Of a stretch of 64,000 bases of DNA, positions 54,758 through 64,000 are shown piece after piece. The position numbers were made by a program, and so were the translations under genes. Position 1 is the first letter of the stretch. Each line of letters opens with the position of its first letter. This stretch comes from Sulfuriferula sp. AH1. Lineage in GTDB: Bacteria; Pseudomonadota; Gammaproteobacteria; Burkholderiales; Sulfuriferulaceae. The stretch lies in contig NZ_CP021138.1 of assembly GCF_002162035.1 (NCBI RefSeq), forward strand, positions 744,001 to 808,000, given 5' to 3'. The notes under the pieces were generated by a model. The model searched no databases. It saw only the letters and a list, made by a program, of their open reading frames with translations, and was not told the origin of the DNA.

Positions 54758-56478
54758 GCTTTACCCTGCATGGTATAGGCGTATCGGCCGGCATCGCTAT
54801 CGGCGTGGCGCGGCTGGCTTCGCACAGCCGGATCGAAGTCGCGCATTACGTTTTGTCGCAGCAGTATCTGGACAAGGAAATCGCGCGGTTTGACGATGCC
54901 ATCGCGGCGGTGCGCAAGGAAATGGAAGTGTTGCGCACCCAGATTCAGCCCAATGCGCCTGCGGAATTGCCGGCATTTCTCGACATGCATTTGATGATAC
55001 TGAATGATTCCATGCTGTCGGAAGTCCCCAAGCAATTGATACGCAGCCAGCAATGCAATGCGGAATGGGCGCTGACGCAACAGATGGAACAGCTGGTCGC
55101 CCAGTTCGAGGCGATAGACGATCCGTATCTGCGCGAGCGCAAAACCGATGTGGTGCAGGTCGTCGAGCGGGTGCTCAAGGTATTGCTGGGGCATCCGGAT
55201 AACCTGCCTTCGGAGGAAAGCAATCTGACCGACTGCATTCTGGTCGCGCATGATCTGTCGCCAGCCGACATGATCGGTTTCAAGCGCCAGCAATTCGCCG
55301 CATTCATCACCGATGCGGGCGGCGCGACTTCACATACCGCGATTCTGGCGCGCAGCCTGAATATTTCCTCGGTGATGGCGCTGCATAACGCGCTCAGTCT
55401 GATCCGCGATAACGAAATCATCATCGTCGATGGCGAGCAGGGTGTGGTCATCGTCGACCCTGACGATGCGGAGCTGGAAGAATATCAGCTGCGCAAGGAA
55501 CAGTGGGAAATCGAGCATCAGAAGCTCAAGCGCATTACCACCAGCCGTGCAGCGACGCTGGATCGCGTCGCCATCGAACTGCACGGCAACATCGAATTGC
55601 CGCAGGACATCGCTGCGGTGAGGGAGTCAGGAGCGACCGGGATCGGGCTGTTCCGCAGCGAATTCCTGTTCATGAACCGCACCGATTTGCCCACCGAAGA
55701 AGAGCAATTCAGCGCTTACCGGGATGTGGCCGCCGCGATGAGCGGCATGCCGGTTACCATCCGTACGCTGGACGTGGGCGCCGACAAGCCGCTGGGCGGG
55801 CTTACCGAACATACGCTTAACCCTGCTCTGGGGCGGCGTGCGATTCGTCTGTGTCTGTCGGAGCTGGGCCTGTTCCATACGCAGCTCCGGGCCATCCTGC
55901 GCGCCTCGCATTACGGCAAGGTGAAGATACTGATCCCGATGTTGAGCAATCTCACCGAGCTGCGGCTGACCTACGCCGCGATAGATCGGGCCAAAGCCAG
56001 CCTCGCGGCGGAAAACATCCCTTTTGACGACGCAGTTGAAATCGGCGGCATGATCGAGATACCTGCGGCGGCATTGATGGCGTCTGCCTTTGCCGAGCGC
56101 ATGGATTTCCTGTCCATCGGCACCAACGATTTGATCCAGTACACGCTGGCCATCGACCGTGCCGATGACAGCGTCGCCTATTTGTACGACCCGATGCATC
56201 CGGCAGTGCTGCAGCTGATCGCAATGACGCTGCGTGCCGGTGAAAAGGCCGGCAAACCGGTATCGGTGTGCGGGGAAATGGCCGGCGATCCCAAACTGAC
56301 GCGCCTGCTGATCGGGCTGGGATTGCGCCGGTTCTCCATGCAGCCGTCCAGCCTGCTCAGCGTGAAACAGCAGGTGCTGAAGACCGACTGCAGCGAGACC
56401 ACGATACTGGTGCAAAAGATACTCAAGGCCACCGATACCGACAAGCTGGAAAATCTGCTGGCGCGATTGAATCAGTAA
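54754..56478 (+). CDS. ptsI: PTS enzyme I (PEP-protein phosphotransferase)
   Basis: 574 residues starting at GTG 54754. Phospho-His in TDAGGATSHTAILARSLNI, PEP-binding region RSEFLFMNRTDLPTEEEQF and catalytic MIEIPAAALMASAFAERMDF, FLSIGTNDLIQYTLAIDRAD. It starts the phosphorelay to HPr and IIA. No N-terminal GAF domain, so this is ordinary EI rather than EI-Ntr. Its end overlaps the convergent merR by 7 bases. Confidence 0.96.
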   Translation: MSFTLHGIGVSAGIAIGVARLASHSRIEVAHYVLSQQYLDKEIARFDDAIAAVRKEMEVLRTQIQPNAPAELPAFLDMHLMILNDSMLSEVPKQLIRSQQCNAEWALTQQMEQLVAQFEAIDDPYLRERKTDVVQVVERVLKVLLGHPDNLPSEESNLTDCILVAHDLSPADMIGFKRQQFAAFITDAGGATSHTAILARSLNISSVMALHNALSLIRDNEIIIVDGEQGVVIVDPDDAELEEYQLRKEQWEIEHQKLKRITTSRAATLDRVAIELHGNIELPQDIAAVRESGATGIGLFRSEFLFMNRTDLPTEEEQFSAYRDVAAAMSGMPVTIRTLDVGADKPLGGLTEHTLNPALGRRAIRLCLSELGLFHTQLRAILRASHYGKVKILIPMLSNLTELRLTYAAIDRAKASLAAENIPFDDAVEIGGMIEIPAAALMASAFAERMDFLSIGTNDLIQYTLAIDRADDSVAYLYDPMHPAVLQLIAMTLRAGEKAGKPVSVCGEMAGDPKLTRLLIGLGLRRFSMQPSSLLSVKQQVLKTDCSETTILVQKILKATDTDKLENLLARLNQ

Positions 56479-56894
56479 GCGCTTTGCGGCGGCTCGTCCT
56501 CTTCAAGACTGTCGATGATCGGGCAGCCGCGCCCTCCTGTCGTAGTCGTACAGGAGGTGATCAGGGCTTTGAGCGTTTCCTGGATCGCGGCAAGGTCAGC
56601 CATCTTCTCTTCAACTATGGCGAGCTTGGCTTCGGCCAGCTCCCTGGTTTCAGTACAGTGTTTGTCATCCGCAAGTCCCAGCAAAAGCCTGATCTCGTCC
56701 AGTGAAAAGCCGAGGTGCTGCGCGCGCCTGATAAAACGCATCTGTTTCAGGTTTTCGCCGGTATAGCGGCGGATGCGCCCATAGTCGCGCATCGGGGTCG
56801 GCAGCAGGCCGATGCGCTGGTAGTAGCGGATGGTTTCCACGTTGACGTTGCTCGCCTTGGCGAGCGCGCCGATAGTGAATTGATCGTTAATCAT
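56472..56894 (-). CDS. merR: Mercuric resistance regulator MerR
   Basis: 140 residues. The helix-turn-helix is in FTIGALAKASNVNVETIRYY, followed by the winged GRIRRYTGENLKQMRFI region and the dimerisation helix. Three Cys, one near 80 (DKHCTE) and two in the C-terminal loop (SCTTTTGGRGCP), match the Hg(II) site of MerR. Divergent from merTPA over a promoter with the 19-bp spacer that MerR untwists. It overlaps the end of ptsI by 7 bases. Confidence 0.9.
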   Translation of the reverse strand: MINDQFTIGALAKASNVNVETIRYYQRIGLLPTPMRDYGRIRRYTGENLKQMRFIRRAQHLGFSLDEIRLLLGLADDKHCTETRELAEAKLAIVEEKMADLAAIQETLKALITSCTTTTGGRGCPIIDSLEEDEPPQSAY

Positions 56895-56903
56895 AAAACC
56901 CTC

Positions 56904-56934
56904 TTGATTCCGTACCTGACTCCGTACTTAAGCT
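56904..56934 (+). promoter_or_regulatory. merT promoter/operator with 19-bp spacer
   Basis: -35 TTGATT (56904-56909), a 19-bp spacer, and -10 TAAGCT (56929-56934). The over-long spacer is the hallmark of MerR-family promoters. The spacer holds CCGTAC twice (56910-56915, 56922-56927) as a direct repeat, where Tn21/Tn501 have an inverted CCGTAC/GTACGG. Confidence 0.75.
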
Positions 56935-56969
56935 TAGCATGTCTTTTATCAAAGGAGAAAGTCGTGGGA

Positions 56970-57320
56970 ATGAACTCAACTAAATCCGGGGCGTATTCCC
57001 TGGTTGCCGGGGGTATAGCGGCTATCCTGGCTTCCGCATGCTGTCTGGGTCCGTTGGTGCTGGTGCTGCTCGGGTTCGGTGGCGCCTGGATGTCCAATCT
57101 GCAAGTGCTGGAACCCTTCCGTCCGTTCACCTTGGCTATTGCCATCGTGTTTCTGGCATTGGCCTATCGCAAGCTATGGCAACCGGTAACGCCATGTCAG
57201 CCCGGCACCATGTGTGCCGTGCCTCGTACCCAGCGCATGTATAAAGCTTTATTCTGGCTGGTGGCGCTGCTGGTTGCCATATCGATTGTTTCCCCTTACG
57301 TTGCCCCCTTTTTCTACTAG
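56970..57320 (+). CDS. merT: Mercuric ion transporter MerT
   Basis: 116 residues from ATG 56970, the exact MerT length. Three membrane segments; the first contains the vicinal Cys pair (LASACCLGPLVLVLL), and the loop before the third has PCQPGTMC. It brings Hg(II) from MerP across the inner membrane to MerA. An aaggag site stands upstream. First gene of merTPA. Confidence 0.93.
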   Translation: MNSTKSGAYSLVAGGIAAILASACCLGPLVLVLLGFGGAWMSNLQVLEPFRPFTLAIAIVFLALAYRKLWQPVTPCQPGTMCAVPRTQRMYKALFWLVALLVAISIVSPYVAPFFY

Positions 57321-57328
57321 GCGCTATC

Positions 57329-59262
<1,934 letters not shown>

Positions 59263-59359
59263 AGACCGGCCGGACTAAAAATCATGCCGACGCCAGCCGT
59301 AAGCCGGTATCGGCACACACATCTGACAGCATGGCCGCCGGTTTAGGTAAGGCAGGCAA

Positions 59360-59779
59360 TTAATGTTTGCCCGGATCCAGCTTCACTCCGCGTCGCTCCT
59401 CGGTAATGTAGGCCTGCAGTGCGATCATTTTGTAGTCGTCGGCGGCGAGCGCCTTACCTTCCAGCGGATTGCGGATGCACCAGTTAATCATTTCCCACAT
59501 GGGTGCTACCTTGCCGAGCTGTTTCTGGAATTTCGGATAGGTTTCCGGATGCGTATTCGCGGCATTGGGATGGCACTGTACGCAAGCCACGCCGTTGCTG
59601 CCCAATTTGGAGCTGGTCCAGAGTTCGCGGCCATCCTTGACCACTTTCGCATATTGTTCCTGCCAGCGATTCAAATCCGCCTGTGTGAATTCATCCGCCT
59701 GTGCCGGCGCAGACAATACGCCCGTCAGGCCCGTCACGACTATCCACAAGACAGCAAATTTCAGTTGTTCGAAATGCAT
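59360..59779 (-). CDS. Periplasmic c-type cytochrome
   Basis: 139 residues with a signal peptide (cleavage after APAQA) and one haem c site (CVQCH). The following WEMINWCIRNPLEGKALAAD resembles monohaem cytochromes of the SoxX/SoxA-like or peroxidase-partner type. It is the last gene of a three-gene leftward operon with a Tat phosphoesterase and a di-haem peroxidase, and could be the peroxidase's electron donor. Confidence 0.8.
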   Translation of the reverse strand: MHFEQLKFAVLWIVVTGLTGVLSAPAQADEFTQADLNRWQEQYAKVVKDGRELWTSSKLGSNGVACVQCHPNAANTHPETYPKFQKQLGKVAPMWEMINWCIRNPLEGKALAADDYKMIALQAYITEERRGVKLDPGKH

Positions 59780-59799
59780 GGTCTCACTCCCTAATATCC

Positions 59800-60876
59800 T
59801 TAATATTGGGTTTGCGGTGGAATACGCTTGTCCGGCGACTGGAATACGGTATCCTCAGGTTCGCCGGTTTTGGTATTGAAAGCCACGGTACGGCTGGTAT
59901 TGCTAAACAGGTTATAGCGCATGTCCACATTGCCGTTCGCCATGTTAATAAATTGCCAGCCCGTTGCATCCCGCTCGAAGAACGGGTCGGCACGGTTCAT
60001 CGGCACCGTGAGTTTTGGCAGATATTGTTCAGCTTGCGCATAAGTGGAAGGGTAAGGCCAGGGCCAGGCGGTCGACATGACGGAGTTGAAGCTGATGTTG
60101 CCGATCTGGTTGTACTGTATCTGATGCACATGCCCATACAGCACGGTCACCTTGTTGAACGGCCGCAGTAGCGCCTGCACCTGTTCGGCATCGTCCGTCC
60201 AGAAATTCCAGTTCTTGTAGATTTTTTGTAACGGTGAATGGGAGACGACGACGATGGGCGTGGTTTTGCTGATTTTTGCCAGATCTTGCTTCAGCCATTC
60301 ACGCTGCTTGTCGCCGACCATGAACGGTGATCCGTTAGGATTGTCCAGATCAGCCATTTCCAGCATGCGCTGTTCGGCAGTGGGCCAGCGTTTGTAAGTC
60401 CAGTCGTCATAGGTAAGAATGCTGTTCAGCACGACGAAATGCACGCCTTTGTGGTCAAAGCTGTAGTATTGCGGCCCGAACAGTGTTTCCCAATATTGCC
60501 CGAGATCCAGGTAATAGTCGTGCTCGCCCATTACGTGATAAACCTTGTTGCCGCGCAACGCGGAGAGGATTTCAGCGCCGTGATCCAGTTCCGCTTTTTT
60601 GCCGAGCTGGGCAAGATCTCCACCAAACAGTATGAAGTCGGGTTTGGGTGTAAGCAGGTTGGTTTCCGCTACAGCGCGGATCAGACCACGATCCCAGTTG
60701 TTCACGAACTTGGTGCCCTTGATTTGTTGGAGATGCGCATCAGATATATAGGCAAAGCTGAAGTTTTGTGTCGTGTCGGCAAACACCAGTTCTACCATGC
60801 TGACAGGCAATGCGCTTGCTGCCGCCAGCACACCAGCACCTTTCAGGAAATCCCGGCGATTGATTGATTTGTTCAT
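59800..60876 (-). CDS. Tat-exported metallophosphoesterase
   Basis: 358 residues from ATG 60876 (aggggatgagc upstream; a second ATG lies 6 bases earlier). Twin-arginine signal NRRDFLKGAGVLAAAS. Calcineurin-like phosphoesterase motifs: ISDAHL, GGDLAQ, GEHDYY, VVSHSPL and GHVHQ coordinate two metals. Periplasmic; substrate unknown. The gene lies between the peroxidase and the cytochrome, an unusual partner for redox proteins. Confidence 0.88.
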   Translation of the reverse strand: MNKSINRRDFLKGAGVLAAASALPVSMVELVFADTTQNFSFAYISDAHLQQIKGTKFVNNWDRGLIRAVAETNLLTPKPDFILFGGDLAQLGKKAELDHGAEILSALRGNKVYHVMGEHDYYLDLGQYWETLFGPQYYSFDHKGVHFVVLNSILTYDDWTYKRWPTAEQRMLEMADLDNPNGSPFMVGDKQREWLKQDLAKISKTTPIVVVSHSPLQKIYKNWNFWTDDAEQVQALLRPFNKVTVLYGHVHQIQYNQIGNISFNSVMSTAWPWPYPSTYAQAEQYLPKLTVPMNRADPFFERDATGWQFINMANGNVDMRYNLFSNTSRTVAFNTKTGEPEDTVFQSPDKRIPPQTQY

Positions 60877-60930
60877 GCTCATCCCCCTATTTCTTGGCGG
60901 TTTTGACAGTTTTTGCATATTCCGGACTGG

Positions 60931-62010
60931 TCAGTGCCCCATAAAAGCAACCAGATCCGAAATCTGCCGTTCGCTCAAATTCAACGGGCGGATGCCTCCA
61001 CTCAAGAAATCATTGACCCGATCGCCTTTTCTGGTAACTCCGCCATTGTTATAGTGAACGACCACTTCCTTCAGGGTTTTCAAGCTGCCGTCGTGCATGT
61101 AAGGCGCTGTCATGGCGATATTGCGCAGTGTCGGGGTTTTAAACGAACCCATGTCGTCCAGCGTATCGGTCACTGCAAAACGTCCCAGATTTGAGGTTTT
61201 TGGATTGCCGAGCACAGCTTTGTCCACATCACCACCTTGCATTTTGGCTTTGAGGAATTCGCCTGCCAGGCGCGGTACATCCTTCTGCATCTGGTTAATG
61301 CCTATGCCGATATTGTGGAAGCGATTATCGGTGAACAATGCCTGATCCTGCTCGACTGTATGACAGGAAACGCAACGACCTTGATCCATAAATACCTTGA
61401 AGCCGCGAATTTGTGCTGCCGTCATCGCGTTCTTGTCGCCGCCGAAATAATAATGGTCAAAAGGTGAATTTCCCGCAACGATAGTGCGCTCAAAACTGGC
61501 GATGGCCTTTTTTACTTCTTCCATCGTCAACTGCTCGCCACTCTTACCGAATACCGTTTTAAATGCCTGTACATATTCGGGATCTGTACGAACCAGTTTA
61601 AGCACCGGCTCATGATTCGGCAGCCCCATTTCTACCGGATTAATCATGGGGTCTTTGGATTGCTCTTCCAGACTGGGTTCTCGCCCATCCCAAAATAGTC
61701 GATGAAAATACGCCGCATTTATCACGGTCGGGGCGTTGCGGGTACCCTTGAGTTTATTGATGCCCCGGGAAACCGGCAGCGGACTGTCAGTAAAGGTTTT
61801 TTTGGCATCATGGCAGGTGGCGCAGCTTACCTGCCCGGTGGAACTGAACCTCGTGTCATGGAATAACTTGTCCCCAAGCTTGATTTTTTCAGGGCTTTGT
61901 GGATTGTCCGCCGGAATGGGGACAGGCGGCAGACCCAGTGGCGTAGCCATTGCCGCCAGGGAGATCGATATTGCTGTAATTGTCGATGCACCAGAAAAAC
62001 AAGCCTTCAT
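60931..62010 (-). CDS. Di-haem cytochrome c peroxidase / MauG family
   Basis: 359 residues from ATG 62010 (aaggag site). Two haem c sites, CATCH and CVSCH, with PPVPIPADNPQSPEKIKLGD at the start and a family core RNAPTVINAAYFHRLFWDG. Signal peptide present. It reduces H2O2 in the periplasm with electrons from small cytochromes, or, as MauG-like enzymes, oxidises protein residues. A promoter is visible upstream at 62064-62091. Confidence 0.9.
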   Translation of the reverse strand: MKACFSGASTITAISISLAAMATPLGLPPVPIPADNPQSPEKIKLGDKLFHDTRFSSTGQVSCATCHDAKKTFTDSPLPVSRGINKLKGTRNAPTVINAAYFHRLFWDGREPSLEEQSKDPMINPVEMGLPNHEPVLKLVRTDPEYVQAFKTVFGKSGEQLTMEEVKKAIASFERTIVAGNSPFDHYYFGGDKNAMTAAQIRGFKVFMDQGRCVSCHTVEQDQALFTDNRFHNIGIGINQMQKDVPRLAGEFLKAKMQGGDVDKAVLGNPKTSNLGRFAVTDTLDDMGSFKTPTLRNIAMTAPYMHDGSLKTLKEVVVHYNNGGVTRKGDRVNDFLSGGIRPLNLSERQISDLVAFMGH

Positions 62011-62063
62011 ATCAGCAACTCCTTTACAGGACATGGTTGAAATGCATAGCGGCTAAAATTTTG

Positions 62064-62091
62064 AGTATAGGATGGTCAAAGATTCCTGCAA
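62064..62091 (-). promoter_or_regulatory. Promoter of the peroxidase-phosphoesterase-cytochrome operon
   Basis: Minus-strand TTGCAG (62086-62091), 16-bp spacer, TATACT (62064-62069), about 55 bases upstream of the peroxidase start. The rest of the 229-base gap is AT-rich without a clear gene. Confidence 0.55.
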
Positions 62092-62239
62092 GGTAAAAAA
62101 TGAAGAATTTTTCATGACAATGAAATTCAGTATGACTTATAAAAATCAGAAAGATAAAATCATTCCGTCATGGAAACATGGATTGCATAATAGGTCTAGT
62201 GCGATGGTGTTAACAGCGTGTCGCAAGCCTTTTTATCGT

Positions 62240-63322
62240 TTATTTCATCAGCATGTCATTCGCTAAACGGTAGATCATGCCTTCCTCATCGGCAGGTATG
62301 ATCAGTATCGGTTTGCTGTCACTAGCGCTAATTCGCAGTTCATTGCCGGAATTGGCATTGGTGTTGAGCTGGAACCCCAGGAAGCGCAAGGGTTCACATA
62401 CCTTGGTGCGTATCAGCGGCGCATGTTCGCCGATGCCGGCGGTGAATACCAGCGCGTCGATACCGCCGGCCTTGGCCGCGAGTGCGCCAATGGTACCGCG
62501 CACCTGGCGGCAGAAATAGTCAACGGCAAAACGGGCGGCTGCGCTGTCGCTGGCAAGCAGTTGCGCCATGTCGCTGCTTTCGCCATCGGATAGCGCGATC
62601 AGGCCCATGCGGTGATAGACCAGATCGCTGAGTTGCGCCGCTGTATGGCGCTCGGCGAGCGCCAGCATCACGCCGGGGTCGAGATCACCGCTGCGCGTAC
62701 CCATCGGGATGCCGCCTGCGGGGGTGTAGCCCATCGTGGTGTCCACCGATTGCAGGTTTTGCAGCAGGCACAGGCTGGCGCCGTTGCCGAGATGCGCCAC
62801 CACGATGTTGCCGGTGGCAGCATCGCCCAGCAGTGCGGGCAGACGCTGTGCGATATGGGCGTAATTGATGCCGTGAAAGCCGTAGCGGCGCAATCCATAC
62901 GCTTGCGGAAGCGGTAGCCGCTGCGCTGCTGGCGGCATGCTGGCGTGAAATGCGGTATCGAAACAGGCGATCTGCGGCACGTCAAAACGCTCGCGGCATA
63001 AATCCACCCCCAGCAAATTGCCGGGCAGGTGCAGCGGCGCCAGCGGGATGAGCGCTTCCAGCCGGGCGCGCTCGGTGGCGTCGATCAGCCGTGCCGGCAT
63101 CGTGACTTCACCGCCGTGCACCAGCCGGTGCCCGATGGCTAGGGGCGTGTCTGTGCCCAGATCGCGCAGCAGGGCGTCGAACGCTTCACGGTGGTCGTGC
63201 GGGAAACCCTGGCCGATATGTTCATAACGAAAATCCCGGCGCGTACCGTCACCGTGGAACAGGCTGGCCTTTAGCGACGACGAGCCGCTGTTGATGGTGA
63301 GGATGGCTGCTGATTCGGACAT
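62240..63322 (-). CDS. ackA: Acetate kinase
   Basis: 360 residues from ATG 63322 ([20 protein letters not shown]), coupled to the phosphoketolase stop (TGATG). ASKHA-fold motifs: NSGSSSLKASLF, GHRLVHGGE, YGFHGINYAHIA and GDLDPGVM. Converts acetyl phosphate plus ADP to acetate and ATP. Slightly short of the usual ~400. Sits directly downstream of phosphoketolase, which produces acetyl phosphate. Confidence 0.95.
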   Translation of the reverse strand: MSESAAILTINSGSSSLKASLFHGDGTRRDFRYEHIGQGFPHDHREAFDALLRDLGTDTPLAIGHRLVHGGEVTMPARLIDATERARLEALIPLAPLHLPGNLLGVDLCRERFDVPQIACFDTAFHASMPPAAQRLPLPQAYGLRRYGFHGINYAHIAQRLPALLGDAATGNIVVAHLGNGASLCLLQNLQSVDTTMGYTPAGGIPMGTRSGDLDPGVMLALAERHTAAQLSDLVYHRMGLIALSDGESSDMAQLLASDSAAARFAVDYFCRQVRGTIGALAAKAGGIDALVFTAGIGEHAPLIRTKVCEPLRFLGFQLNTNANSGNELRISASDSKPILIIPADEEGMIYRLANDMLMK

Positions 63323-64000
63323 CAGTAGGGCCATTCCCAATCGCGGATGGACGGCATGTCTTCGCCATAACGCTCGATATACTGCTTGTGCTCGATAATG
63401 CGATCATGCATGGCCTGCTTGATATGTGCGGCGCGAGGCTGCATCTTCGGCACGCGATTCATCACGTCGATGACCAGATGGAAACGATCGAGATCGTTGA
63501 GCACCACCATGTCGAACGGCGTGGTGGTGGTGCCTTCCTCCTTGTAGCCGCGCACATGCATATTAACGTGGTTGGTGCGGCGATAGGTGAGGCGATGAAT
63601 CAGCCACGGATAGCCGTGATAGGCGAAAATCACCGGCTTGTCGACAGTGAATAGCGAATCGAAATCCATGTCCTTGAGGCCGTGAGGATGCTCTTCCGCG
63701 GGTTGCAGTGTCATCAGGTCGACGATGTTGACTACGCGTATCCTGAGTTCGGGCACCCACTGACGCAGCAGGTCTACCGCAGCCAGCGTCTCCAGCGTGG
63801 GCACGTCGCCGCAGCATGCCATGACGACATCGGGCGCTTCCTTTTGATCGTTGCTCGCCCATTCCCAGATGCCGATCCCCGCCGTGCAATGCTTGATGGC
63901 AGCATCCATCGACAACCATTGCGGCGCAGGCTGCTTGCCGGCGACGATGACGTTGACGTAATTGCGGCTCCTGAGACAATGGTCGGCCACCGAGAGCAGG
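63322..64000 (-). CDS. Phosphoketolase, C-terminal part (runs off the window end)
   Basis: 226 residues of the C-terminal domain, open to the window edge. Family blocks: [40 protein letters not shown], and [20 protein letters not shown]. Phosphoketolase splits xylulose 5-phosphate or fructose 6-phosphate to acetyl phosphate with ThDP. Its product feeds the coupled acetate kinase. The N-terminal ThDP-binding half lies outside the window. Confidence 0.95.
   Translation of the reverse strand, partial: LLSVADHCLRSRNYVNVIVAGKQPAPQWLSMDAAIKHCTAGIGIWEWASNDQKEAPDVVMACCGDVPTLETLAAVDLLRQWVPELRIRVVNIVDLMTLQPAEEHPHGLKDMDFDSLFTVDKPVIFAYHGYPWLIHRLTYRRTNHVNMHVRGYKEEGTTTTPFDMVVLNDLDRFHLVIDVMNRVPKMQPRAAHIKQAMHDRIIEHKQYIERYGEDMPSIRDWEWPY

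Overview
The window reads as a Betaproteobacterial chromosome, most likely a Nitrosomonadales-type (Gallionella/Sulfuricella-like) organism. This is inferred from gene content and order (xseB-ispA-dxs-folE2, ribE-ribBX-ribH-nusB-thiL-pgpA-pncC-recA-recX, gshA-gshB-apbE-EIIA-ptsH-ptsI, DUF1853, DUF2288, DUF2237), not from a marker gene. Most of the sequence is densely packed housekeeping DNA, and many neighbouring genes overlap at stop/start codons.

The most striking region is the first 5.6 kb. It is the right end of a Mu-like prophage: the end of a gpV/gp45-type baseplate protein, then gp46, gp47 and gp48 homologues and a short tail-fibre-like protein. Where Mu carries its tail fibre genes, this phage carries a complete diversity-generating retroelement (DGR). 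Its parts are a C-type-lectin-fold target protein ending in a variable repeat (VR, 3613-3761), an Avd accessory protein, a template repeat (TR, 4211-4359) and a YMDD reverse transcriptase. TR and VR differ at 12 of 149 positions, and 11 of the 12 are TR adenines, mostly in AAT codons. A hairpin with a GGCA loop lies downstream of VR, and a perfect 9-bp hairpin lies between TR and the RT gene. Two 22-bp-spaced repeats ending in TGTA (read inward) place the likely prophage end at 5592. A short truncated coding remnant and a tRNA-Lys follow.

From 5.7 to 33.8 kb: tRNA-Lys(TTT); a leftward isoprenoid/folate block; a Rieske oxygenase; a giant PilZ-DUF1631-GGDEF-EAL protein; an EAL/HDOD gene split by a frameshift; an aldo/keto reductase and an MFS exporter; a DksA-like protein with PolX; YqjD/E/K-like membrane proteins; a CNNM/CorC protein; a YyaL-type thioredoxin protein; a RIO kinase; an AsmA protein; and a zinc alcohol dehydrogenase.

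From 33.8 to 37.4 kb is an accessory patch: two toxin-antitoxin pairs, a REP-associated tyrosine transposase (RAYT) with five 31-bp REP palindromes, a decayed copy of the RAYT 5' end, and two AT-rich genes for small membrane proteins enclosed by exact 23-bp inverted repeats.

From 37 to 64 kb: rmuC and uvrD; rhodanese; yebC; riboflavin, thiamine and phospholipid genes; recA/recX; a TetR-controlled AhpD-like gene with visible operators; glutathione synthesis; a partial regulatory PTS; a merR/merTPA mercury operon; a three-gene periplasmic redox operon (di-haem peroxidase, Tat phosphoesterase, cytochrome c); and acetate kinase coupled to a phosphoketolase that runs off the end.
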